This document shows positions 1 to 7,939 of a stretch of DNA of 64,000 nucleotides, one piece after another. This stretch comes from Bradyrhizobium sp. Its GTDB lineage: Bacteria; Pseudomonadota; Alphaproteobacteria; Rhizobiales; Xanthobacteraceae. The translations under genes and the position numbers were made by a program. Positions within the stretch are counted from its first letter, which is position 1, and every line of letters starts with the position of its first letter. The DNA lies in NCBI RefSeq assembly GCF_016213215.1, contig NZ_JACRAW010000088.1, forward strand, positions 1 to 64,000, in the 5' to 3' direction. A model generated the notes under the pieces. It worked only from the letters and a program-made list of their open reading frames with translations. It did not search any database and was not told where the DNA came from.

Positions 1-2
1 GC

Positions 3-698
<696 letters not shown>

Positions 699-902
699 AC
701 TCCGATCTGCAGAGCTACGAAGCTTACGTAAGTTGCACGCCGACTGGATGACGTCCGCATCGCGCACGCTTGCGGCGTGTTCTGCCACGTTGAGCACTTC
801 CTGGCCCGCTCGGCGAAGCGATCGGACCAGGGATTCGGCATCTCTGCCCTAAATAGACGCAACCAATCCTCCTTATCGGCTCAATCCGACTGCCAGCAAT
901 TT

Positions 903-935
903 GATGGGTATCGCTGCGCTCCACTCATCCTGGGC
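903..935. repeat. Short Bradyrhizobium-type intergenic repeat fragment; rest of 699-972 has no gene
   Basis: The stretch GGGTATCGCTGCGCTCCACTC resembles the arm of a short palindromic repeat scattered between genes in Bradyrhizobium (assignment from memory). The remaining intergenic DNA between uvrA and the TetR gene holds only spurious short ORFs. No clear terminator was found. Confidence 0.4.
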
Positions 936-972
936 GCGCCAAGCTCGAACAGGAATCCCTTGAGTACAGACG

Positions 973-1602
973 CTAGTCCAGCCGCCCGCACAAGCCGACC
1001 ATCGCAAAGTCGAGGAGCGTTTCGAGATCTGCGGCTCTTTTCGCCCTCCTCTGATCTGCGCCGCCGGCCAGGATGACCAGCGAGGCGAAACCGTGCACGA
1101 CGGTCCAGGCCTTCAACTCTGCGCCCGCCCTGCGATCCGCGGGGAGCACCTCCTCGCGCACGAGAGCATCGAGCGCGTTGCTGAGCAGCACGAAGGGAGC
1201 CGGTTGGAGAGAACTGTCCTTCTCGAGGGTGGCGAGCCCGCTCGATCCAAACATCACCCGAAGCAGTTCCGGGTGCTCCACCGCGAAATCGACGTACGCC
1301 CGCCCCGCGGCCCTTATCCGCTCAATGGCAGCAGCGGCCGCGGTGGGCTGATCTGACACCGCAGAGATGGCGGCGAGGAGACGCCGCTCCAAAAGGCCAA
1401 AACCGAATTCGGCGACAGCCGCGAGCAATTCCGACTTGTCAGCAAAATGACGGTAGGCGGCGTTTGCGGAAACGCCCACCAGGCGCGCCGCCTCGCGTAG
1501 GCTAAAGTTCTCCACGCCCGCTTGCTCCACCAGCTTCACCGCCTCTTCGAACAAGGCATTTCGGAGATTTCCGTGATGATAGCTCGGCTTCGGGCGCGTC
1601 AT
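973..1602 (-). CDS. TetR/AcrR family transcriptional regulator
   Basis: A 209-residue DNA-binding repressor-type protein. The N-terminal helix-turn-helix is plain at about residues 33-65 (SLREAARLVGVSANAAYRHFADKSELLAAVAEFG), followed by an all-helical ligand-binding domain of the TetR_C type. I choose the ATG at 1602 (MTRPKPSYHHGNLR) rather than the ORF-track start at 1662, because the longer form would run through the palindromic repeats at 1611-1660, which look like the operator. The gene is divergent from the membrane protein at 1684, so it probably represses that gene and itself. The ligand is unknown. Confidence 0.9.
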   Translation of the reverse strand: MTRPKPSYHHGNLRNALFEEAVKLVEQAGVENFSLREAARLVGVSANAAYRHFADKSELLAAVAEFGFGLLERRLLAAISAVSDQPTAAAAAIERIRAAGRAYVDFAVEHPELLRVMFGSSGLATLEKDSSLQPAPFVLLSNALDALVREEVLPADRRAGAELKAWTVVHGFASLVILAGGADQRRAKRAADLETLLDFAMVGLCGRLD

Positions 1603-1610
1603 GGGAGCAT

Positions 1611-1660
1611 GTTGACACTGTGAACGATGCCGAGTAAAGGCTAAAGTTGACACTGTACAC
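1611..1660. promoter_or_regulatory. Two copies of a TetR-type operator in the divergent promoter region
   Basis: GTTGACACTGTGAAC (1611-1625) and GTTGACACTGTACAC (1646-1660) are near-identical 15-mers starting 35 bp apart. The first is an imperfect palindrome (GTTgACA-C-TGTgAAC); the second keeps the left arm and part of the right. Each also contains TTGACA, which could act as a -35 box for the rightward gene. The position between a TetR gene and a divergent gene supports an operator role. Confidence 0.65.
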
Positions 1661-1683
1661 ATCTATGCCGTTGCACAGGAACG

Positions 1684-2193
1684 ATGCGCATGAGCTGCCG
1701 CACAGGACAATTCAGCTTGCTGGAACAAGTGTGGATGCAGGCCAGCTTCCACGGCTTCACCATCCTGGGAGCGATCGCGATCTGGCGAACCAGCCCGCTC
1801 CTGTCGGTCAGCTATTATGGTTTCGTGATAATCGGTGTCGTCTACGGCATCATGCACCTTTGGGTGTGCCCGAGATGCCCGCACATCAAGTTTCACAACG
1901 CCTGCGTCCAGGCGCCGCCGTTCCTGACCAAGTGGATCATCCGCAAGAATGTCACCTCTCCGCTCACCCGCGCAGAGAGGATTGGCACGAACGTGGTGCT
2001 GTATGCAGTGGTGCTGATGCCGATCTTTTGGGTTCTCAAGAGCGAGTACCTGGCGATCCCGTACTTCACTTTCGCCCTGATGCACTATCCAGCGTACTAC
2101 CTCCACTTCTGCCAGAAATGTCTCAATATCCAATGCCCGCACCGAACGCTCGCGGTTCGCGGAAACTCAGGTCCGCCGCGGCAGAAAACCTGA
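1684..2193 (+). CDS. Cys-rich four-helix membrane protein of unknown function
   Basis: I do not recognise the family. The 169 residues contain about four hydrophobic helices (roughly 23-34, 40-61, 101-118, 122-142). Helices 2 and 4 each run straight into a cysteine/histidine cluster: CPRCPHIKFHNAC (C62, C65, H67, H71, C74) and CQKCLNIQCPH (C143, C146, C151, H153). This suggests an internal duplication with two metal-binding or redox sites on the same membrane face. The start is supported by AGGAACG just upstream; residue 18 (position 1735) is an alternative Met. It is divergent from the TetR gene and probably controlled by it. Confidence 0.7.
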   Translation: MRMSCRTGQFSLLEQVWMQASFHGFTILGAIAIWRTSPLLSVSYYGFVIIGVVYGIMHLWVCPRCPHIKFHNACVQAPPFLTKWIIRKNVTSPLTRAERIGTNVVLYAVVLMPIFWVLKSEYLAIPYFTFALMHYPAYYLHFCQKCLNIQCPHRTLAVRGNSGPPRQKT

Positions 2194-2489
2194 CAAGAAG
2201 GATGTAGCGAGCGAAGTCAGGATGAGCCTTGCGACATTCGGGACCGAATGAGGCCCGCGGTGTCCTGCATGCCGCTGCGCTCATGTCGGCTACTATGCTC
2301 GCTGCTCCACGAACCTGCGTCAGTAACATCAATCTCGACATCCACTTTCCGCAGCTCAAGACGAAGCGGTCACGCTGCATCGGCTGGCCTCACGCGCCGA
2401 GCAATTTCCGCGCCCTTCTCGCGTTCGACCACGCCAATGTCGTACTGGCCTTGCAGGTCCAGCCAGCGCGTAGGGCCGATTAGCGAATC

Positions 2490-2571
2490 GTAATCCGCCG
2501 TTTCGCAATCGATCAATAAGAGGCGGGTTACGCTTCGCTAACCCGCCCTACATGCGCTCATGCGGGCTACA
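2490..2571. repeat. Palindromic intergenic repeat; rest of 2194-2582 holds no gene
   Basis: GGCGGGTTA/TAACCCGCC forms a 9-bp stem (2522-2530 with 2539-2547). It is followed by CATGCGCTCATGCGGGCTAC, a motif I associate with Bradyrhizobium REP-like elements. Related remnants are GTAGCGAGCGAAG at 2203 and GCTGCGCTCATGTCGGCTAC near 2273. The 389-bp gap appears to be repeat mosaic with no credible ORF. Confidence 0.55.
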
Positions 2572-2582
2572 CCACTAGACCA

Positions 2583-2915
2583 TTAGATCGTCCAGTAGTG
2601 CGGGTGCGGGTAGGACCGCGATCGGTCGCCCCAGTCGAAGGCTTCGCCTTCGAACTCGGACGGCCCCGCGCGCAGGTCCTCCAGCGTCAGCGCGGTTTCG
2701 TAGGCCTCGCGCCTCGGGTCATATCTGAGTGCACCCCACTGGACTGGATAATGGTGGTGGCTGGAAAGCAGCCCGCCGGTCTTGATCACCGCGTAGGCAA
2801 CCGTTCCGGTCAACTTGTCGAGCATCAGTCGCTCGATCGTGCCGAGCTTTGCGCCGTCGCGCCCGTAGACGGCGGCGTGCTCCACGCGATCACTGGGAAC
2901 CAGGGTATGGGTCAT
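2583..2915 (-). CDS. PRC-barrel domain protein
   Basis: A 110-residue protein whose first half (AVYGRDGAKLGTIERLMLDKLTGTVAYAVIKTGG) is a PRC-barrel, a small beta-barrel found in RimM and in stress-associated proteins of soil alphaproteobacteria. The His/Pro-rich C-terminus (SYPHPHYWTI) is common in the rhizobial members. The track ORF starts far upstream at 3308, but ATG 2915 has a strong ribosome site (GGGAGGACG) and begins the recognisable domain. The exact role is not known; the family is often found with general-stress genes. Confidence 0.85.
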   Translation of the reverse strand: MTHTLVPSDRVEHAAVYGRDGAKLGTIERLMLDKLTGTVAYAVIKTGGLLSSHHHYPVQWGALRYDPRREAYETALTLEDLRAGPSEFEGEAFDWGDRSRSYPHPHYWTI

Positions 2916-2959
2916 GGCGTCCTCCCGGTCTTTTGCTCCCCTGACAGTATAGTAGGTGT

Positions 2960-3020
2960 AGCGCCGCCAGGCGAAGCGCAACCCGCCGTTTCGCCGCGGA
3001 CAGCGGCGGGTTAGGCCGGA
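2960..3020. repeat. Palindromic intergenic repeat, second small copy
   Basis: AACCCGCCG (2980-2988) pairs with CGGCGGGTT (3004-3012). The stem sequence matches that of the repeat at 2522-2547, so the PRC-barrel gene is bracketed by two related palindromes. A further fragment, ATCGCTGCGCTCATGGCTAC, lies at about 3078. Confidence 0.5.
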
Positions 3021-3108
3021 TCCCATCATCGGGCCGAGCTTTGCGCAGACCCGGTGAGCCGATCTCTGGCCCCGGAATATCGCTGCGCTCATGGCTACAA
3101 AGCTGCAG

Positions 3109-3474
3109 TCACTGGCCATCCAATTTGACGGCCTGCCGGATGTAGTGGGTGAGAGCCTTTTCGTGAAAATCATCCATGCTCCGCACGAGCACATTCCGGG
3201 ATGTCTTTCCCGTTCCGCCGAGCAGCTTGAAGGGATCGTCGAACGCCGCTCCCTTTGTGAATGAAAAGGTGACGCCGCCTTTGTTGGGGCTGATCGCCAC
3301 GATGTCACGTTTCACGCGATAGACAGGCACAGAATAATAGGCTTCGGTTCCGCCGCGCATCCGCTCCTCCGCTTCGGGCGCCATGCGGCGCATCAGGGTT
3401 CGAAAAGCGTCGATGATCGGCCGATGCTTTTCCTGAACCCGCTTTTCCATGAACTGAAGAAAATCGTCCGCCAA
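3109..3474 (-). CDS. DUF1801 (YdhG-like) protein
   Basis: This 121-residue protein has the usual length and layout of DUF1801: an N-terminal helical half (FRTLMRRMAPEAEERMRGGTEAYYSVPVYRV) leading into a beta-strand core with VAISPNKGGVTFSFTKGA, and a C-terminal helix after NVLVRSMDD. The fold is shared with bacterial frataxin-like/YdhG proteins. No catalytic function is established. Single-gene unit; the start ATG at 3474 follows GGAGGG. Confidence 0.82.
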   Translation of the reverse strand: MADDFLQFMEKRVQEKHRPIIDAFRTLMRRMAPEAEERMRGGTEAYYSVPVYRVKRDIVAISPNKGGVTFSFTKGAAFDDPFKLLGGTGKTSRNVLVRSMDDFHEKALTHYIRQAVKLDGQ

Positions 3475-3683
3475 ACGCCAGCCCTCCTTTCAATGCGATT
3501 GAACCGGCAATGTGACCATTGCTGGGTCCTCATAGTCCCTGCATTCATAGCGCTCCTGAGCGGGCCGTCTCAACCCTGGATGAGCGCGGGAGTCGATCTA
3601 GAAAGCGACTGTGAAGTGCATATTGCTTCTTTGCTCATGCAACCTGCGAGCAACCACGAGCTACCAGCCCTTGCGCTCCTCGA

Positions 3684-4330
3684 CAGGCAAATCACACCAC
3701 ACCTGCGTCCAGATCCGGCCGCAGAAATAATTCTCTTTTCCCGAATTCGGAATTGCCCTATATCACTCCCGTCCCACCCGACACGAGGGGCGTACGCGTC
3801 GTCACGAAACGTGGGTTGGGATGCGGTGGACGCGACAGCGTCGGCGCGCAAGGTGATCGCAGGGCGGATGGAGGATTGAGCCGAAATCCGTGAGCGAGAA
3901 GCCGGCGCGCAGGACGAACGACGTTGTTCTCCGGCTTTCTTGACGGCATGGCGGGCGCAAGTCCGGCGAAGCCGTCAGGCGAAGACGGATCGCGTACGGC
4001 AAAACCGTGTGGTCCTGGCACCCGTTGCTGGTGTCAAGCCTTGCGGAGGCGATGTCGCCCCAACCGGGTCGATTTCGCCGTCAATTCGCGAGGCGACGGA
4101 GGCAAGACGAATTCGTCTCCGGGGAGAGCACGCCATAAGCCGTAAACCCACTGCGCAGGGAAGGCCGGGTGTCGTCGGCTGTACCTGTATGCTCGTGTGC
4201 AGCTTCCTTGCGCAATTCGCACACGAGACCGCGGGTGCAGCGGGCACCCGGTCTTCCCTGCGCCCTCGTCTTTGAAGAGGGTGTGGAAGTCACGCAAAAC
4301 TCGGGCAGAAAATGCCGCGAGAATGCGCTC
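3684..4330 (+). repeat. ~650-bp structured non-coding repeat, copy 1 (near full-length)
   Basis: The gene-free stretch upstream of the IS matches a second locus at 46785-46973 in inverse orientation. Shared blocks read from the plus strand are GGCAAATCAC (3686), AAATAATTC followed by GAATTCGG (3725-3751), CCGTCCC, the nearly exact CACGAAACGTGGGTTGGGAT run with ~35 bp of flank (3782-3825), and GCAAAACTCGGGC (4294-4306). The middle part, absent from the other locus, contains GACGGAGGCAAGACGAATTC and a nested hairpin at 4153-4263. All ORFs here are short, overlap on both strands and lack supporting features. I recall similar sequence from many Bradyrhizobium intergenic regions. Confidence 0.7.
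4153..4281. other. Nested hairpin inside the repeat (candidate structured RNA or cruciform)
   Basis: An outer 19-bp stem with one mismatch joins 4153-4171 (GCGCAGGGAAGGCCGGGTG) and 4245-4263. An inner perfect 9-bp stem pairs CTCGTGTGC (4192-4200) with GCACACGAG (4219-4227). A short hairpin GGGTGC/GCACCC sits at 4233-4249, and CCCTC/GAGGG follows at 4263-4281. This much organised pairing is unlikely by chance in 130 bp. Whether it is transcribed is unknown. Confidence 0.6.
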
Positions 4331-4387
4331 CCATGTCCCCTTCGGCTGTTTGAAATTCGAATCCAACTGGCGAGAGAGGATCCTCGT

Positions 4388-4476
4388 CCTGAGGAGCGCG
4401 CCATCGGCGCGCGTCTCGAAGGGCGAGGCCACCAGCGGGGCCTTCATCCTTCGAGACGCGCTTTCGCGCTCCTCAG
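4388..4476. repeat. ~90-bp palindromic repeat, split by the IS element
   Basis: CTGAGGAGCGC at the left and GCGCTCCTCAG at the right are exact inverse complements. Inner segments GTCTCGAAGGGCGA and CATCCTTCGAGAC also pair. A related copy lies at 58303-58411 with intact flanks (GTCACCCTGAGG...CCTCAGGATGAC). In this copy the right flank is separated: the GATGAGG that should follow CTCAG is found after the IS, at 5993. Confidence 0.7.
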
Positions 4477-5988
4477 AGCGTGTGAATTTTTGTTGGCTTG
4501 GGCGAAAAATGTAGCCGGTGCGGTGCAGGTGTGATTCCCTGCAAGCATTGATTTGCAGAGGGTGGAGAATGGCTGAAGACAAGCTGTTCGGAGAACTGCC
4601 TGAACAGGCGAAACGACAAACCGATGCGGGGTCGGCGGGCGCGCCGCGTCTGCGCGAGCCGCGGCGGGATCAGATTGAATTGCGAGCGGTTGATATCGAG
4701 AGCCTGATCGGGGAAGACCATCCGGCGCGAGTGATCTGGTCCTATGTCGAAGGTCTTGACCTGCGCGAGCTTGAGGATCGGATCAAGGCCCGGGGCGACA
4801 GGCCTGGTCATCCGGCAACATCGCCGCGGCTTTTGCTGGCGCTGTGGCTCTATGCGACCAGCGACAGGGTGGGAAGCGCTCGGGCTCTGGAGCGCCTGTG
4901 CGAGAGCCACGATGTCTATCGCTGGCTGTGTGGCGGCGTCTCGGTGAACTACCACACATTGGCGGACTTCCGGGTCGGATATGCCGATCTGCTCGACCGG
5001 CTGCTTGCCGAGCATCTGGCGGTGTTGGCGGAAGTGGGCCTGGTCGATCTCAACAAGCTGGCGCAGGATGGTGTGCGGATCCGGGCGAGCGCCGGGGCCG
5101 CGTCGTTCCGGCGCGAAGCAACCCTCGATCGGCATCTGGCGACCGCGCAGTCGGTCGTGGCGGAGCTCAAGCGCGAGGTCGAGGCGCGCTCCGATTCCAG
5201 CAACCAGCGCATCAAGGCGGCCAAGGAGCGAGCGGCGCGTGAGCGCACCGAGCGCTTGAAAGCAGCGCAGGCCGCGCTCGCCGAGATCAAGCGACAGCGC
5301 CAGGCGCGCGAAGAAAAGCGCAACAATGGCAAGAAGCCGAAGGAGCCGCGTGCCTCCACCACGGACCCGCAGGCTCGCGTCATGAAGATGGCCGACGGAG
5401 GCTTCCGCCCCGGATACAATGTGCAGGTGGTGAGCGCGGCCGGCCAGCAGATCGTCGTCGGGTTCGATGTGACCAATGCCGGCTCCGATCGTGGCCTCAT
5501 GCGGCCAATGCTGGATCGCTTGCGCGCGCAGACCGGCCGCCTTCCAGGCTGCCATCTCGTCGATGGCGGCTTTGGCAGCGCCGAGGACATCGAGTGGGCG
5601 CACAATCAAGGGATTGAGGTCTACTGTCCGCCCACACAATCCAAACACCGTACCGATCCCTCCCTGCCGCGGCGCGGCGACGGCCCGGGCGTGTTGGCCT
5701 GGCGGGTTCGGATGGCAAGCGAGGCTGGCAAGGCCCAGTACAGACTCCGATCGGTCTGTGAGTGCATCCACGCCCGCTGGCGCAACTGGGACCTGCGGCA
5801 ACTCACCGTGCGGCCTCGAAAAAGTCCGTGCCGTCGTGCTCTGGTACGCTCTCACCAACAACATCCTACAGGGCCACCGACTCAAAACCGCCTGAGCACC
5901 ACACCAAGCACTCGGCCGCAGCTTCGCAACAATCCGCCCCTCCCACCTGCGGACCGCAAAATGCGAAATCCGAAAGCTTCACAAGCTG
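4477..5988 (+). mobile_element. IS1182-family insertion sequence
   Basis: About 1.51 kb. The left terminus AGCGTGTGAATTTTTG and the reverse complement of the right terminus AGCTTGTGAAGCTTTCG form imperfect inverted repeats. TCAG occurs immediately outside both ends (4473-4476 and 5989-5992) and looks like a 4-bp target duplication. Removing the element and one TCAG restores the palindromic repeat (CTCCTCAGGATGAGG). The single gene is a transposase with a frameshift near its 3' end, so this copy is probably no longer autonomous. End positions are uncertain by one or two bases. Confidence 0.72.
4569..5895 (+). pseudogene. IS1182-type transposase with 3' frameshift
   Basis: From MAEDKLFGELPEQ the frame encodes the DUF772-type N-terminal domain (HPARVIWSYVEGLDL ... 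LLLALWLYA), a charged coiled-coil insertion, and the DDE-type core (ADGGFRPGYNVQVV, LVDGGFGSAEDIEWA, YCPP). After RQLTVR the zero frame turns into unrelated sequence, while the +1 frame continues the expected family end, GLEKVRAVVLWYALTNNILQGH, to a TGA at 5893. The break lies at about 5811. Loss of one CG from GTGCGCGGCCTCG would explain it. A programmed shift is possible but there is no typical slippery heptamer. Confidence 0.8.
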
Positions 5989-6042
5989 TCAGGATGAGGA
6001 ATTGGCAGCATTGTCATTGGAAGCGCAGCGCCACGTGCTCAG

Positions 6043-6084
6043 TGTCATCGTCCGCGAAAGCGGACGATCCAGTTTTCCAGAGCA
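6043..6084. repeat. Short palindromic repeat (TCGTCCGC/GCGGACGA)
   Basis: GTCATCGTCCGCGAAAGCGGACGATCCAGT forms an 8-bp stem with a four-base loop. The motif, with trailing CCAGAG, is one I associate with dispersed Bradyrhizobium intergenic repeats. It lies between the IS and the AAA ATPase gene and could also act as a terminator-like hairpin for transcripts from the left. Confidence 0.5.
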
Positions 6085-6152
6085 GCAGTGAATGAGCCGA
6101 TGCGCCGCATCTTGCTTGATACCCCTTGGGTTCAGTGTTTGAGCTCGACCTA

Positions 6153-6956
6153 TCACTCCATCAGCGTCGCTTCGACAAATCCCCGTGGATCATCGCAGAA
6201 CTCGCGCATGACTCTGAAGTGATCGGTCTGCTCGATCGCGATCGGCTCCAGCCCGTACTTGCTCAGATGCAGCAGTCGCGCATTGGGATAGGCCATCAGC
6301 ATCGGCGCGTGAGTGGCCATGATGACCTGGCAGTTGCCGGCGCGGTCCATGCGCTGCAACAGCTTGAGGAACTGCATCTGGCGCGATGGCGACAGCGCCG
6401 ATTCCGGCTCGTCGAAGATGAAGAGACCCTGCTGCTGGCACCGCTCCTCGAACAACAGCAGGAAGCCTTCGCCATGTGAGAAAGAGAGAAAGTCCGGGCG
6501 CAATTGCGGTGTCGCCTCGCCTCCCGCCTCTTCGAGCAGGACCTGGGCTTCCACCGCCGCCCGATCCAGATAGCGCGCAATCGAGAAAAACGTCTCGGCG
6601 CGGAAGAACCAGCCGTTGCTGATCTTCGGCACCCAGCTGCCGCGCAGCGCGCGCGCCAGCTCCTCGCCCGTCACTTCATAGCCCTCGGCGTGCTCGAGCA
6701 GCCTGTAGCCCTTGCCACCGCCGGCATTGGCAAAGCCGGCCAGCGCGGCGACACCCTCCAGGATGGTCGATTTGCCGGTCCCATTCTCGCCGACGATAAT
6801 GGTGATGGCGGTATCGAAGCTGAGTTCGAACTCATCCCGGAAAAACGGCAGGCAGAACGGATAAGCCTCCCAGTCCTCGACCCGCGAGCGATCGAGCCAC
6901 ACCCGCCGGAGATACGGCGCGGGCAATCTGATGTTGCGACTTCGACCCCGAGCCAT
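6153..6956 (-). CDS. AAA family ATPase (COG3910-type, RecF/ABC-like)
   Basis: 267 residues. Walker A is GENGTGKST (56-64), an SHGEG motif stands where the ABC signature would be, Walker B is GLFIFDEPESALS, and ATHAP supplies the H-loop. This is the SMC/ABC-type ATPase head without a long coiled coil, as in the predicted ATPases sometimes annotated as DNA-repair or toxin-related. The ATG at 6956 is chosen over the TTG at 6971 because of the better initiator and the GGGGA ahead of it. It stands alone, so no partner is suggested by context. Biological role unknown. Confidence 0.85.
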   Translation of the reverse strand: MARGRSRNIRLPAPYLRRVWLDRSRVEDWEAYPFCLPFFRDEFELSFDTAITIIVGENGTGKSTILEGVAALAGFANAGGGKGYRLLEHAEGYEVTGEELARALRGSWVPKISNGWFFRAETFFSIARYLDRAAVEAQVLLEEAGGEATPQLRPDFLSFSHGEGFLLLFEERCQQQGLFIFDEPESALSPSRQMQFLKLLQRMDRAGNCQVIMATHAPMLMAYPNARLLHLSKYGLEPIAIEQTDHFRVMREFCDDPRGFVEATLME

Positions 6957-7069
6957 ATTCCCCGTCCCCAACTTCCGTACCTGACCTCAAACGGCGGTTT
7001 GGAACATATCAGGAACGATTGCGCCGACAAAGTGCATCTTTGGACTTCACTAGCGAAGGTGGTGCCCAC

Positions 7070-7930
7070 CTACTCCAAGACCTCCAGCACCAGCTCCATG
7101 GTCATCAGCACCGGATTGTCGCCGCGGATCAGGCTGCCGTCGGCGATGCGGCCGGTGTAGTCGACCAGGGCGACATCGAGCTGAGCCTCGAGCTCTCCGG
7201 CGGCGCCGGGCGCAATGGTGCCCTCGGTGACGGCGAGCTCGGTGGCAAAGGGCGCGACCGTGCGGCCGTCGGTGAAGCGCGCGCCGATGGTCGAGCCGAC
7301 GCCGCCATGAAGCGTGGCGCGGGCAATGCCCCGCTCACGGCAGAACCCTTCGAGGCTGCCGGCAAAATCCTGGTTCGGTCGCAGCCGCAGGGCAAAGGCC
7401 CGCGCAGTGGTGCGGGCGCCGGTCGTGGCGGAGGCAACGGGGCTGAACACCTTGAAGTTGGTCTCGGGGTCCGGCTCCGCGACGAACGTCGCCCCCTCGA
7501 TGCCGAACGCCTCCACCTCGAACGGCTCGGTGACAACCGTCCCCTCGGGCAGGACATGGCCGCCGCGGAGCCGGACGCCATCTTCCATCCACAGCGCATG
7601 GCAGTGGAAGAACGGCGCGCCGTCGCGCTGCCCCAGCGTCATCCGGCCCAGCATCAGCTTGGTGAGGCCTGCCGGCCGATACGTCTCGCTGTAGAACGCC
7701 GCGTGCTCGCGGGTCTTCGACAGCGCCGGCATCACGTAGGCAAACGGACCGAGAGTCCCGCTCGTGATGTTCAGCGTGCCGCTTGCAAAACCCTCGGCGG
7801 CAAAGCCCCGCCGCACGGCTTCGAGCAGCGGCAGGCCGGCCTGCACGGTAAAGGAGAACGCGCGTCCCCTCGCCTCCACCCACTGGATGCGCTCTGGCGT
7901 CGGCGATCCGGGCTGCTTGATGTTGCGCAT
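7070..7930 (-). CDS. Tandem PPC/DUF296-domain protein
   Basis: 286 residues with two PPC (plants and prokaryotes conserved) domains. The first ends in the typical FHCHALWMEDGVRLRGGHVLPEGTVVTEPFEVE, where the family usually keeps metal-coordinating histidines. The second (from about residue 170) has the same strand pattern but reads ADGSLIRGDNPVLMTMEL, with the GGH motif lost. It begins 9 bp after the acyl-CoA synthetase gene stops, so the two are almost certainly one transcript. A role linked to the product of that synthetase is likely but unproven. Confidence 0.8.
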   Translation of the reverse strand: MRNIKQPGSPTPERIQWVEARGRAFSFTVQAGLPLLEAVRRGFAAEGFASGTLNITSGTLGPFAYVMPALSKTREHAAFYSETYRPAGLTKLMLGRMTLGQRDGAPFFHCHALWMEDGVRLRGGHVLPEGTVVTEPFEVEAFGIEGATFVAEPDPETNFKVFSPVASATTGARTTARAFALRLRPNQDFAGSLEGFCRERGIARATLHGGVGSTIGARFTDGRTVAPFATELAVTEGTIAPGAAGELEAQLDVALVDYTGRIADGSLIRGDNPVLMTMELVLEVLE

Positions 7931-7939
7931 CGTCCGCCA

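Noticed and set aside
1663-2142. Minus-strand ORF of 159 aa opposite the Cys-rich membrane protein
   Set aside because: Acidic/His-rich without hydrophobic core or motif. The sense frame has coherent membrane helices, Cys clusters and a promoter region, so it is the better call.
4473-5885. Minus-strand ORF of 470 aa inside the IS
   Set aside because: It is antisense to the transposase, has no family features, and starts and ends within the IS boundaries.
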